From: Candidatus Treponema caballi
GTDB taxonomy: Bacteria > Spirochaetota > Spirochaetia > Treponematales > Treponemataceae
DNA: 64,000 nucleotides
Assembly: GCA_018066285.1 (NCBI GenBank)
Contig: JAGHRS010000008.1
Coordinates: 1 to 64,000, forward strand
Reading direction: 5' to 3'
The position numbers and the translations under genes were made by a program. Positions 50,371-58,697 of the stretch are shown piece by piece (position 1 is the first letter of the stretch; every line of letters starts with the position of its first letter). The notes beneath the pieces are model-generated. The model had not been told where the DNA came from, did no database searches, and worked only from the letters and a program-made list of their open reading frames with translations.

Positions 50371-51138
50371 ATGAGATTTGCTTTTTTTGCTGGCCGGGCA
50401 ATGGTGCGCGTCCTCCGTAGTTTTTTTTCTGGTTGTGTTGTCTCCGCTCCTTGCGTACTGTGTGGTGGCCCGGCCGGCAGCATTTCTCTCTGCAATGAAT
50501 GCAGACGGTTGCTCGACGAGGAAGCAGACAAAGCTTTACAAGATTACAAAAGATGCGTGCACTGCGGACGACCTCTTTTATCAGAACACGGTGTCTGTAC
50601 TTCATGCCGTGAGAATCCTCTTTTTCAAAACGTTGACGGCGTATTTCCGCTTTTTCCGTATGTACTTTCCAAAAAGAAACTGCTTTATGGATGGAAAATC
50701 GGCCGACAGCACAATCTTACCGAAATATTTGCAGCGTATCTGGCGAAAGTCATAAAAACTCATTATCCGGATGCCGTTGTTGTTCCTGTTCCGCCTCGTC
50801 CCGGAAAAATAAAGAAATCAGGCTGGGATCAGATAGAAGATATTTCACTTTACCTTGAGCATATCCATCATATCCGCGTTGTACGTCTTCTACGGCGTAC
50901 AGAAACCATGCAGCAGAAAAAACTGAGCAGGGAAGAGCGAAGTGAGCATTCAAAGCGTTCGTATATGCTTGATGAAAAAGTATCCGGATGTATGGGAAAA
51001 ACACTGCCAGAACATGTGGTGCTTGTGGATGATGTCATTACGACGGGAAATACCGTACGGGCGTGCGCAAACGTATTGAAAGAAACAGATTTCATAAAAA
51101 AAGTATCAGCTGCAGCTCTTTTCATTGTACCTGGTTGA
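50371..51138 (+). CDS. ComF family phosphoribosyltransferase-like protein
   Basis: A 255-residue ComF protein. The N-terminal part has paired zinc-type cysteines (CVLCGGP, LCNECRRLL; then CVHCGRPLLSEHG and CTSCRENP). The C-terminal half is a type I phosphoribosyltransferase fold with PVPPRPGKIKKSGWDQIEDI and the PRPP loop VVLVDDVITTGNTVRACANV. ComF proteins help natural DNA uptake in competent bacteria, but spirochaete members have no proven role. The short distance to a TAATAT box (five bases before the ATG) again leaves no room for a ribosome site. Confidence 0.9.
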   Translation: MRFAFFAGRAMVRVLRSFFSGCVVSAPCVLCGGPAGSISLCNECRRLLDEEADKALQDYKRCVHCGRPLLSEHGVCTSCRENPLFQNVDGVFPLFPYVLSKKKLLYGWKIGRQHNLTEIFAAYLAKVIKTHYPDAVVVPVPPRPGKIKKSGWDQIEDISLYLEHIHHIRVVRLLRRTETMQQKKLSREERSEHSKRSYMLDEKVSGCMGKTLPEHVVLVDDVITTGNTVRACANVLKETDFIKKVSAAALFIVPG

Positions 51139-51164
51139 CGTGTTTATTTCTTTTATGGTAGTAT
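51135..51164 (+). promoter_or_regulatory. Promoter of the rimP-nusA-infB operon
   Basis: TTGACG (51135-51140) and TAGTAT (51159-51164) with an 18-base spacer, overlapping the comF stop. Transcription would start near 51171, about 26 bases before a terminator-like hairpin. Confidence 0.5.
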
Positions 51165-51196
51165 AAATAGAACATTATATTATTCTTTAATACAAT

Positions 51197-51222
51197 GGAG
51201 TCGTTCAAACGACTCCTTTTTT
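51197..51222 (+). terminator. Terminator-like hairpin in the rimP leader
   Basis: GGAGTCG (51197-51203) and CGACTCC (51210-51216) form a perfect 7-base stem with a TTCAAA loop, followed by six T. It can terminate comF transcription, but it also lies between the predicted rimP promoter and the rimP start, so it may act as an attenuator of the operon that encodes NusA. Confidence 0.8.
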
Positions 51223-51237
51223 GTATACGGAGAAAAA

Positions 51238-51714
51238 GTGGAGTATATCTCTCTAGACACAATTAAGTACTATAAAGAGTGTAATGCCCTTATCCAGCCG
51301 CTGGGTTATCAGCTTATAGAGCTCAGAATTACACCGCAGAAAACACAGTACAAGATTCTTGCCGTAGTTGGCTGGAAGACTGGTTCCGCTCCTGCTGACG
51401 GTGCAGGTATCGGCGTGAATGACTGTGCAAAGGCTCATCGTCTTATTGAGCCTCGTCTTGAGACACTTCTTGGTACAGAAAACATCTACATGGAAGTTAC
51501 TTCTCCAGGAATGGAGCGTAATATAAAAAATGCAGCAGAGTTTGCCCTGTTTACAGGACTTGCTGCACGTGTATGGGATGCTCAGGTTTCAGACTGGGTT
51601 TCCGGTACAATCGTTTCATCTGATGAAACGGCTATTACTTTAAATATCCCAGATGCGGGAGAACAGACAATCCCGTATGATCGCATTGCAAAAGCGAAAC
51701 TGGTACATGTTTGA
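51238..51714 (+). CDS. rimP: Ribosome maturation factor RimP
   Basis: A 158-residue RimP, needed for 30S subunit maturation. It starts with GTG, preceded by CGGAGAAA. Family landmarks are the C-A-SR-like stretch DCAKAHRLIEPRLETLL and the strongly conserved ENIYMEVTSPGMERNIKNAA followed by EFALFTGLAARVW. The C-terminal SH3-like domain ends IPYDRIAKAKLVHV. It is the first gene of the rimP-nusA-infB-rbfA-truB unit, the conserved order in many bacteria. Confidence 0.95.
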   Translation: MEYISLDTIKYYKECNALIQPLGYQLIELRITPQKTQYKILAVVGWKTGSAPADGAGIGVNDCAKAHRLIEPRLETLLGTENIYMEVTSPGMERNIKNAAEFALFTGLAARVWDAQVSDWVSGTIVSSDETAITLNIPDAGEQTIPYDRIAKAKLVHV

Positions 51715-51729
51715 TAGGGGAGGCATTAT

Positions 51730-53205
51730 ATGTCATCTGATATGTCAGAAGCAATCCGCCAGCTGATTCAGGAAAAGGGTTATTCAGAAGACTCTGTCCG
51801 CAGCACAATTGAGAACGCAATCAAGGCGGCTTACAAGAGAAAGTTTGGAACATCAGACAACTGCGTCGTTCAGATTAATGATGATATGAGTGACGTTTCA
51901 GTATATTCACGCAAGGTAATTGTTGACGGTGTTTACGATCCTGTTACCGAAATTGAACTTGAGGATGCAAAGCAGATGAGTGACGAGTGTGAACTCGGTG
52001 ATGAAATCGACATCCTTATTGATCCGAAGACAGATTTCGGTCGTTCAGATGTTCAGACTGGAAAGCAGACAGCACATCAGTCACTTACTGAAATCCAGAA
52101 AGACAGCCTCTATGCTGAGTACAAGGATAAAGTCGGTGAAATCATCATCGGTTACTACCAGCGCGAAAAGAACGGTACCATTTATGTTGATCTCGGAAAG
52201 GTTGAAGGTATTCTCCCTAAGAAAGGCCAGTCAGACCGCGAGGTTTACCACAAGAACGACCGCATCAAGGCTCTCATTACAGAGGTAAAGAAGGCAACAA
52301 ACGGTCTTCAGATCATCCTTTCAAGAACTGATCCAGAGTTTGTACGCAACATTCTTGAGCTTGAAGTTCCTGAAATCTACGACAAGACTGTTGAGATTCA
52401 CAATATCGTCCGTGAAGCTGGCTACAGAACAAAGATTGCCGTTTCATCACACCGCGAGGATGTTGATCCGGTTGGCGCATGTGTTGGTCTCAAAGGTGTC
52501 CGCATCAAGGCTGTCATAAGTGAACTCGAAGGCGAGAAGATTGATATCCTGAAGTATGATCCGGATCCACGCGTTTTCATCAAGAACGCCCTTTCTCCAG
52601 CTGAAGTTGCTGGTGTAGTTATTCTGGATGAGGAAAAGAGACAGGCTCTTGCTGTTGTCCAGGAAAACCAGTTCTCACTGGCTATCGGAAAACAGGGACT
52701 CAACGTCCGCCTTGCAAACAGACTTACTGACTGGAGCATCGACGTTAAGACAGAAGAGCAGTATGCTAATTCTGATGAAGCAAATGAGTCCTGGGAAACA
52801 GCTCAGAAACTCTTCTCTGATGAAGGCGACGCTGAATACGACGAGATTTCTTCAATCAAGGAACTGCCTGGTGTTGACCAGCGTGTTGCTGAAGTTCTTG
52901 CTGGAAACGGCATTGAAGGCATTGAAGCTTTCGTTGAGGCTGAACAGAATGGTGCGCTTGCAAATATCGAAGGCCTTTCAGCAGAAGATATTGCAGCAGT
53001 TTCAGATATCATTTCTAACTATGTTGAGTTTGTAGATGATGAGGAAACAGCTGCTGAAGAAACACCTGCAGAACAGAGTGAGACTGCAGAAAATGCAGAA
53101 GAGGGTGAAGAATACTATGAGTGCCCTGAATGTGGTGCACGCATCACTCTTGATATGACAACATGCCCGAACTGTGGTGTAGGATTGAGTTTTGAAGAGG
53201 AATAA
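51730..53205 (+). CDS. nusA: Transcription factor NusA with C-terminal zinc ribbon
   Basis: A 491-residue NusA. The N-terminal RNA polymerase-binding domain is followed by S1 (about 130-195, IIGYYQREKNGTIYVDLGKV then EGILP), and KH1/KH2 (about 225-345, YRTKIAVSSHREDVDPVGAC, AIGKQGLNVRLANRLTDWSI). A helix-hairpin-helix repeat (about 375-435) and an acidic stretch follow. The last 30 residues hold a CPEC-x10-CPNC zinc ribbon (C465, C468, C479, C482), which standard NusA proteins do not have. NusA controls pausing, termination and antitermination. The gene is 15 bases after rimP with an AGGGGAGG ribosome site. Confidence 0.95.
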   Translation: MSSDMSEAIRQLIQEKGYSEDSVRSTIENAIKAAYKRKFGTSDNCVVQINDDMSDVSVYSRKVIVDGVYDPVTEIELEDAKQMSDECELGDEIDILIDPKTDFGRSDVQTGKQTAHQSLTEIQKDSLYAEYKDKVGEIIIGYYQREKNGTIYVDLGKVEGILPKKGQSDREVYHKNDRIKALITEVKKATNGLQIILSRTDPEFVRNILELEVPEIYDKTVEIHNIVREAGYRTKIAVSSHREDVDPVGACVGLKGVRIKAVISELEGEKIDILKYDPDPRVFIKNALSPAEVAGVVILDEEKRQALAVVQENQFSLAIGKQGLNVRLANRLTDWSIDVKTEEQYANSDEANESWETAQKLFSDEGDAEYDEISSIKELPGVDQRVAEVLAGNGIEGIEAFVEAEQNGALANIEGLSAEDIAAVSDIISNYVEFVDDEETAAEETPAEQSETAENAEEGEEYYECPECGARITLDMTTCPNCGVGLSFEEE

Positions 53206-53238
53206 TCCCGAATAAGGATAAGAGGTTAATAGTAAAAC

Positions 53239-55971
53239 ATGGCAGAAGATTCAGAAAACAAACCAAAATTTATCTTAAACAAGCAGAAAAGCGATTCTCA
53301 GCCTGCTGCTCCGGCTTCTGGCGAACCATCTGAAAAAAAGAAGGTTGTCGTCATCAAGAAGAAGCCTGTAGCAGCTCCTGCACCGGCTCCATCTGGAGAA
53401 GGAAAGGTCGTAACTGCAAAAGTAGTAAAGAAAGTCTCAGAACCGGCAGCCGTTAAACCGGCGGCACAGGAGGCTGCACCAAAAGCAGCTCCTTCCGAAC
53501 CTTCTGATTCTGCACAAGCAGCGAAACCTGCACAGAGCGCTCCTGCTCAGGGCAAACCTTCTGCCACTTCTTTTGAATTAAGCCCTTCAAGACCAAATGT
53601 AAAGATGGGTAACCTTGCTGACAAGGGCCGTGGCCGTGATGGTTTCGGTTATCGCGGTCAGAATGGTGGCCGTCCACAGGGAAACGGCGGAAGATACCCG
53701 AATAACCGCGGTGGCTCAGGCTTTACCGGAGCTCAGGCTCGTGAAGGTTATCAGAACCGCAATGGTGATAACAGAAACGGGGACAACCGCTTCGGAGACA
53801 GACAGGGTGGTTATCGCGGTCAGAATGGCGACAGACCATTTGGAAACCGCGGTGGTTTCAATGGCAACAGACCTGCTGGTGGACAGGGAAGACCGGGCTT
53901 TGGCGGAACACGTCAGGGCGGCGGTTTCGGTAACAGACCTGCTGGTGGTGGACAGGGAAGACCAGGATTTGGCGGAAAGCCAGGCTTTGGCGCTTCTCCG
54001 GAACCAATGGCAGAAGCCAAGAAGATTCCTGCAAAGAAGACTTTCACTAAGAAGAAGACCGTATATTCACGCAAGGATAAAGAAGAAGATCTTGAGGACA
54101 AGCTGTTCTTCCAGAAGAAGAAGGCTCAGGCCAAGCTTGATGCTGTTCCAGACAAGATTGAAATCATGGAGACAGTTTCAATCCAGGATCTCGCAAAGAA
54201 GATGAATCTGAAGGCAGCCGACCTTATTGGAAAGCTGTTCTCAATGGGTATGATGGTTTCCATCAACCAGTCAATCGATGCAGATACAGCAATTCTTCTT
54301 GCATCTGAATACAACTGCGATGTCCATATCGTCAGCCTGTATGAAGAGACTGTCATTGCAAGTGAAGAAGATACGGATGATGCAATTGCACCTCGTCCTC
54401 CAGTCGTTACCGTCATGGGTCATGTTGACCACGGTAAGACGAAGACTCTTGATGCAATCCGCAGCGCAAACGTTGCAGCTACAGAGTTTGGCGGCATTAC
54501 CCAGCAGATTGGTGCTTACATGGTAGATACTCCTAAGGGACGCATCACATTCCTTGATACACCAGGTCACGAAGCATTCACCATGATGCGTGCACGCGGT
54601 GCTGCAGTAACTGATATCGTCGTTCTTGTTGTCGCAGCTGACGATGGTGTCATGCCGCAGACAGTCGAAGCAATCAACCACGCAAAGGACGCTAAGGTTC
54701 CTATCGTAGTTGCTGTAAACAAGATTGATAAGCCGGAGGCAAATCCTGAAAAGGTAATGACTCAGCTTTCAGAACTCGGCCTTACTCCGGAAGAGTGGGG
54801 CGGAGATACACAGTATGTAAAGATCAGTGCCCTCAAGAAACAGGGTATTGATGACCTGCTTGAGGCAATCCTGCTGCAGGCTGAAATCCTTGAACTCAAG
54901 TCAAACAATCAGTGCCGTGCTGAAGGAAAGATCATTGAGTCCCGCATTGACCATGGACGCGGTGTCGTTTCAACAATCCTCGTCCAGCGTGGCTGCCTGA
55001 AAACTGGTGACGCTTATGTTGCAGGTATTTACTCAGGCCGCGTCCGCGCTATCTTCAATGACCGCGGACAGAAGATCAACGAAGCAACACCAAGTATGCC
55101 GGTTGAAATCCTTGGTCTTGAAGCAATGCCAAATGCAGGCGATCCGTTCCAGGTAACTGAAAGCGAGAAAGAGGCTCGCGCCATTTCCGCCAAGCGTCAG
55201 GAACTCAAACGTTACGAAGCTGCTAAGGCTGTTAAGAAAGTCAACCTGGACAACCTGTACGATACAATCGAACAGGGCGAAGTCATGGAACTCAAGGTCA
55301 TCATCAAGGCAGATGTCCAGGGTTCTGCAGAAGCGCTCAAACAGTCTCTCGAAAAGCTGTCTACACGCGATATCCGCCTGGTTGTCATCCACTCATCAGC
55401 AGGTGCTATCAACGAATCAGACGTCGTTCTTGCTGCAGCTGACTCAAATGCAATCATCATCGGATTCAACGTCCGTCCTACTCCAAAGGCAAAACTGCTT
55501 GCTGATCAGGAAAAGGTTGATATCCGTAAGTATAACGTCATCTATAAGTGTGTTGAGGAAATCACCGCAGCTATGGAAGGAATGCTGCAGCCTGACCTTA
55601 AGGAAGAAGTCATCGGTACTGTTGAAGTACGTGATACATTCCGCGTTCCAAAGGTCGGTGTCATTGCCGGATGTTACGTTCTCGACGGTGTCATCAAGAG
55701 AACCTGTACTGTCAACATCATCCGCGAAGGCATCGTAATCCACAGTGGAAAGATTTCTTCACTCAAACGCTTCAAGGATGATGCCAAGGAAGTTACCTAT
55801 GGCTATGAATGCGGTGTCGGTATTGAAGACTGGCATGATATTCAGGTTGGCGACCAGTTCGAAGTCATCGAAATGGTTGAGGTAGCCCGCAAGCTTGGTG
55901 AAACACTTATTGAAGAGCAGGCCAAGAAAGAAGCCGCTGCCAAAAAAGCGGAAGGAAAAACAGAGAAATAA
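53239..55971 (+). CDS. infB: Translation initiation factor IF-2
   Basis: A 910-residue IF-2. The N-terminal 130 residues are Ala/Pro/Lys-rich. Residues about 130-255 form a Gly/Arg/Asn/Gln low-complexity tract with many RGG, GNRGG and GRPGFGG units. The IF2-N helix bundle follows at about 300-360 ([20 protein letters not shown]). The GTPase domain has G1 GHVDHGKT (about 393-400), G3 DTPGHEAF and G4 NKID, then domains II-IV to the end with [13 protein letters not shown]. It places initiator tRNA on the 30S subunit. rbfA begins on its stop codon. Confidence 0.97.
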   Translation: MAEDSENKPKFILNKQKSDSQPAAPASGEPSEKKKVVVIKKKPVAAPAPAPSGEGKVVTAKVVKKVSEPAAVKPAAQEAAPKAAPSEPSDSAQAAKPAQSAPAQGKPSATSFELSPSRPNVKMGNLADKGRGRDGFGYRGQNGGRPQGNGGRYPNNRGGSGFTGAQAREGYQNRNGDNRNGDNRFGDRQGGYRGQNGDRPFGNRGGFNGNRPAGGQGRPGFGGTRQGGGFGNRPAGGGQGRPGFGGKPGFGASPEPMAEAKKIPAKKTFTKKKTVYSRKDKEEDLEDKLFFQKKKAQAKLDAVPDKIEIMETVSIQDLAKKMNLKAADLIGKLFSMGMMVSINQSIDADTAILLASEYNCDVHIVSLYEETVIASEEDTDDAIAPRPPVVTVMGHVDHGKTKTLDAIRSANVAATEFGGITQQIGAYMVDTPKGRITFLDTPGHEAFTMMRARGAAVTDIVVLVVAADDGVMPQTVEAINHAKDAKVPIVVAVNKIDKPEANPEKVMTQLSELGLTPEEWGGDTQYVKISALKKQGIDDLLEAILLQAEILELKSNNQCRAEGKIIESRIDHGRGVVSTILVQRGCLKTGDAYVAGIYSGRVRAIFNDRGQKINEATPSMPVEILGLEAMPNAGDPFQVTESEKEARAISAKRQELKRYEAAKAVKKVNLDNLYDTIEQGEVMELKVIIKADVQGSAEALKQSLEKLSTRDIRLVVIHSSAGAINESDVVLAAADSNAIIIGFNVRPTPKAKLLADQEKVDIRKYNVIYKCVEEITAAMEGMLQPDLKEEVIGTVEVRDTFRVPKVGVIAGCYVLDGVIKRTCTVNIIREGIVIHSGKISSLKRFKDDAKEVTYGYECGVGIEDWHDIQVGDQFEVIEMVEVARKLGETLIEEQAKKEAAAKKAEGKTEK

Positions 55972-56390
55972 TGTCTGAACATAGACTTGAACGGCTGGGG
56001 GAGCAGATTCGTGAGGAAATCTCAACGATGATTCTCCGCCAGCAGATAAAAGACCCGCGCGTTTCAACGTTTTTAAGCATTAACCGCGTTGAAGTATCAC
56101 GCGACCTTGCGTATGCCAAGGTGTACGTTTCAAGCTTCATGAATGCCAAGCAGACTCAGCTTGGCATTAAAGGCCTTGAAAGTGCTGCAGGCTTCATTCA
56201 GTCAACGCTGAGCAAGAAACTGCGTCTCCGCCAGTTCCCGCATCTTTCCTTTGTTGAGGATAAGAGTATAAAAGAGGGAATTGCCATGGTTCACAAACTT
56301 GAGGCAATTGTGGCCCAGGATCAGGCTGTTGCTGCAAATGCGGCTCCTTCTGATGCAGATAAGGCCACAGAAGGATCTTCTGAAAACTAA
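55971..56390 (+). CDS. rbfA: 30S ribosome-binding factor RbfA
   Basis: A 139-residue RbfA with the KH-like fold: RLERLGEQIREEISTMILRQ then DPRVSTFLSINRVEVSRDLA and AKVYVSSF. The conserved C-terminal region LRQFPHLSFVEDKSIKEG is complete. A short acidic, alanine-rich tail of about 25 residues follows. RbfA binds the 30S subunit during late maturation and cold adaptation. Its ATG overlaps the infB stop by one base (TAATG). Confidence 0.95.
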   Translation: MSEHRLERLGEQIREEISTMILRQQIKDPRVSTFLSINRVEVSRDLAYAKVYVSSFMNAKQTQLGIKGLESAAGFIQSTLSKKLRLRQFPHLSFVEDKSIKEGIAMVHKLEAIVAQDQAVAANAAPSDADKATEGSSEN

Positions 56391-56400
56391 GCCAGCAGTC

Positions 56401-58389
56401 TTGAAAAACGCCGCTTCTGCACCATCAGGAATAATCCTCTTCGCGAAACAGCCCGGAAAAACGAGCTTTTCTTCTCTTTTTACAGTCAAACACGCCCTTG
56501 ATACGACGAAGGTCGGTCATACGGGCACGCTCGACAGTTTTGCACAGGGGCTCATGGTTGTTCTGTCCGGGAGCATGACGCGGCTTGTTCCCTATATCAC
56601 TGCATTTGACAAAACGTACGAAGCGGTCATTGAATTCGGCTCAGAAACTGACACGCTTGATCCGACTGGAAGCGTCATAAAAACAGCACCACTTCCCGAC
56701 GCCGCTTCTCTTACGAACGCCATTTCAAAGTTCCGTGGTGAACTTGACCAGAAGCCGCCGCTTTATTCTGCAATACACGTAGACGGAAAGCGTGCAAGCG
56801 ATGTCGCTGTCAAAGGCGGAACGGTTGATATCCCTTCACGAAAGATAACTGTTTGTTCATCTGATATACTTGAGTTCCGCTCTGAAAACGGAGAGGTTAT
56901 TCCGCTAGCAGAGACTGCTTACGTACACTTGCCCGTGAAGTATGCACACGTACGCTTTCATGTTTCAAAAGGTACGTACATCCGGTCGCTCGCACGTGAT
57001 ATAGCTGATGCATGCGGTTCTGCCGGTCATCTGGCGGGCCTGCTGCGGACAAGCGTCGGCAGTTTCTCGCTGGCAGATGCAGCAGGAGCTGGCCTCTTAC
57101 GTCCGTTCTCCATTGAAAGCGTTCTTGAGGAAAATGCGGAACTTGCGCATAAAGAACTTGCAGACACTGAAAAAGAAGCCCGCCCTAAAGCAGTCCGTAC
57201 ACCAGATGATACCGAGCTTACACTGAGAAGAGAAGTTGTTTCAAAGATGAAAGGAATGTCCCGGAATGTTGCCCGGGAATGCGGACTGACTCCTGTAACA
57301 CTTAAGAAAAAATACGAGGATGTGTATTTCAACGGACGTCCGCTACGCCACGGAATGTTTGATTCAGTGGAGTGTTTCCGTCATCCTGATAAACAGGAAA
57401 CATCCGAAAAAGCAACAGATAATTGTGCCGCAGTCTTTACAGAAGACGGCCATTTTTCAGGTGTCATATCTGTACATGGAAATCGCGTTTCATATCAGTA
57501 CGTTGTTCACCGTGCAAAGACTGCTGCCATGAAAGTGTTTTCATGGGAAGAGATACTGGACGCATATAAGGACAATAACAACTCCATCCGCTCATATTTC
57601 AAGGATGGCAGTGCGCTTACCATTGGCGGATTCGACGGTCCTCACGCAGGTCATATGAAACTGTTTGATGCTGTTATTGAGCATGCGGCTTACGTTGAAG
57701 CTGAAACAGGCCGCCGGCTCAAGAAAGGTGTCGTCACATTCAGGCAGCCACCTCATTCTGTATGCACTCCAGAGAACTTTCAGGGTGACGTGTCGACCCT
57801 TGCCCTGAAGACCGATTTATTTGCATTAAAAGGGTTTGACTTCGTTATAGTAATTGACTTTTCCAGTGATTTCAGTAGAATGAAAGGTAACGATTTTCTT
57901 TCAATACTGAAAGATTGCTGTTCTATGCAATTTGCTGCGGCTGGAGTTGATTTCCGCTGCGGACATAAGCTTGACACCGGCGTTGCCGAATTGTCAGCCT
58001 TTGCCCGGCAGAATGGTTTTCAGTTTCAGGTTGTTGATGATGTTACCTATAATGGGAAACGCATCAGTTCCAGTTTAATCCGGACATGTGTTCAGACGGG
58101 AAAAATGAAGGAAGCAGAAATGCTTCTTGGCCGCCCTTACACAGTGGATGTACGGAATATTGCCTGTGAAATCAGAAATGAACTTCATTGTCTGCTTCAG
58201 ATTGCAAACGGAGATGTACGCCAGATACTGCCTCCAGTTGGAGTGTATACAGTAAAGGCAACATCTGCTGGTGCACGGACCTGCAATACGGTTCTGCATG
58301 TGGACTCATCACTCCTTCGCCTGGAGATTCCACCTGAATGGTCAGATTCTGGAATTGAAAAAATCGAATTCACAACATTGGTATCTTAA
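56401..58389 (+). CDS. TruB-RibF fusion: tRNA pseudouridine-55 synthase joined to an FAD-synthetase-type nucleotidyltransferase
   Basis: One open frame encodes two proteins that are usually separate. Residues about 8-375 are TruB: SGIILFAKQPGKTSFSSLFT, the catalytic GHTGTLDSFAQGLM (Asp), YEAVIEFGSETDTLDPTG and KGTYIRSLARDIA, plus a C-terminal TruB domain. From about residue 377 the sequence is RibF nucleotidyltransferase: MKVFSWEEILD, then ALTIGGFDGPHAGHMKLFDA and KRISSSLIRTCVQTGK. The riboflavin-kinase domain that normally follows (GRGxxxGFPTAN-type motif) is not recognisable in the last 100 residues. An internal in-frame ATG at 57529 marks the joint, so RibF could also be made separately. 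The start is uncertain: TTG 56401 fits the conserved N-terminus and lies ten bases after rbfA, but has no ribosome site; ATGs further upstream overlap rbfA. Confidence 0.85.
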   Translation: MKNAASAPSGIILFAKQPGKTSFSSLFTVKHALDTTKVGHTGTLDSFAQGLMVVLSGSMTRLVPYITAFDKTYEAVIEFGSETDTLDPTGSVIKTAPLPDAASLTNAISKFRGELDQKPPLYSAIHVDGKRASDVAVKGGTVDIPSRKITVCSSDILEFRSENGEVIPLAETAYVHLPVKYAHVRFHVSKGTYIRSLARDIADACGSAGHLAGLLRTSVGSFSLADAAGAGLLRPFSIESVLEENAELAHKELADTEKEARPKAVRTPDDTELTLRREVVSKMKGMSRNVARECGLTPVTLKKKYEDVYFNGRPLRHGMFDSVECFRHPDKQETSEKATDNCAAVFTEDGHFSGVISVHGNRVSYQYVVHRAKTAAMKVFSWEEILDAYKDNNNSIRSYFKDGSALTIGGFDGPHAGHMKLFDAVIEHAAYVEAETGRRLKKGVVTFRQPPHSVCTPENFQGDVSTLALKTDLFALKGFDFVIVIDFSSDFSRMKGNDFLSILKDCCSMQFAAAGVDFRCGHKLDTGVAELSAFARQNGFQFQVVDDVTYNGKRISSSLIRTCVQTGKMKEAEMLLGRPYTVDVRNIACEIRNELHCLLQIANGDVRQILPPVGVYTVKATSAGARTCNTVLHVDSSLLRLEIPPEWSDSGIEKIEFTTLVS

Positions 58390-58414
58390 GGGATTACAAT
58401 ATAAGGAGTAAGTA

Positions 58415-58684
58415 ATGGCACTTACAAAAGAAAAGACAGCATCAGTTGTCGGCACATTCGGTGCAAACGAAAAAGACACAGGAAACATCAAGGTTCAGAT
58501 TGCTCTTCTCACAGAGCGCATCAAGCAGCTTACTGACCACACAAAGCAGTTCCCAAAGGACAAGAGCGCAGCCCGCTCACTGCTTAAGCTGGTTGGACAG
58601 CGCAGAAAGCTTCTGAAGTATCTCCAGAGAACAAACCTCGAACTGTACCGTTCATTCATCAAGGAACTCGGATTACGCAAGTAA
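58415..58684 (+). CDS. rpsO: 30S ribosomal protein S15
   Basis: An 89-residue S15 of normal length. Family landmarks are DTGNIKVQIALLTERIKQLT followed by DHTKQFPKD and LLKLVGQRRKLLKYLQRTNL. It binds the 16S rRNA central domain. An AAGGAG ribosome site is six bases before the ATG. It lies 25 bases after the TruB-RibF gene and 13 bases before pnp; in E. coli the rpsO-pnp pair is controlled by S15 and by RNase processing. Confidence 0.97.
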   Translation: MALTKEKTASVVGTFGANEKDTGNIKVQIALLTERIKQLTDHTKQFPKDKSAARSLLKLVGQRRKLLKYLQRTNLELYRSFIKELGLRK

Positions 58685-58697
58685 TCAGAAGGTAAGC

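Noticed and set aside
53615..54205. 196-codon alternative frame within infB
   Set aside because: It arises from the repetitive Gly/Arg tract of IF-2 in another frame; no start site or homology.
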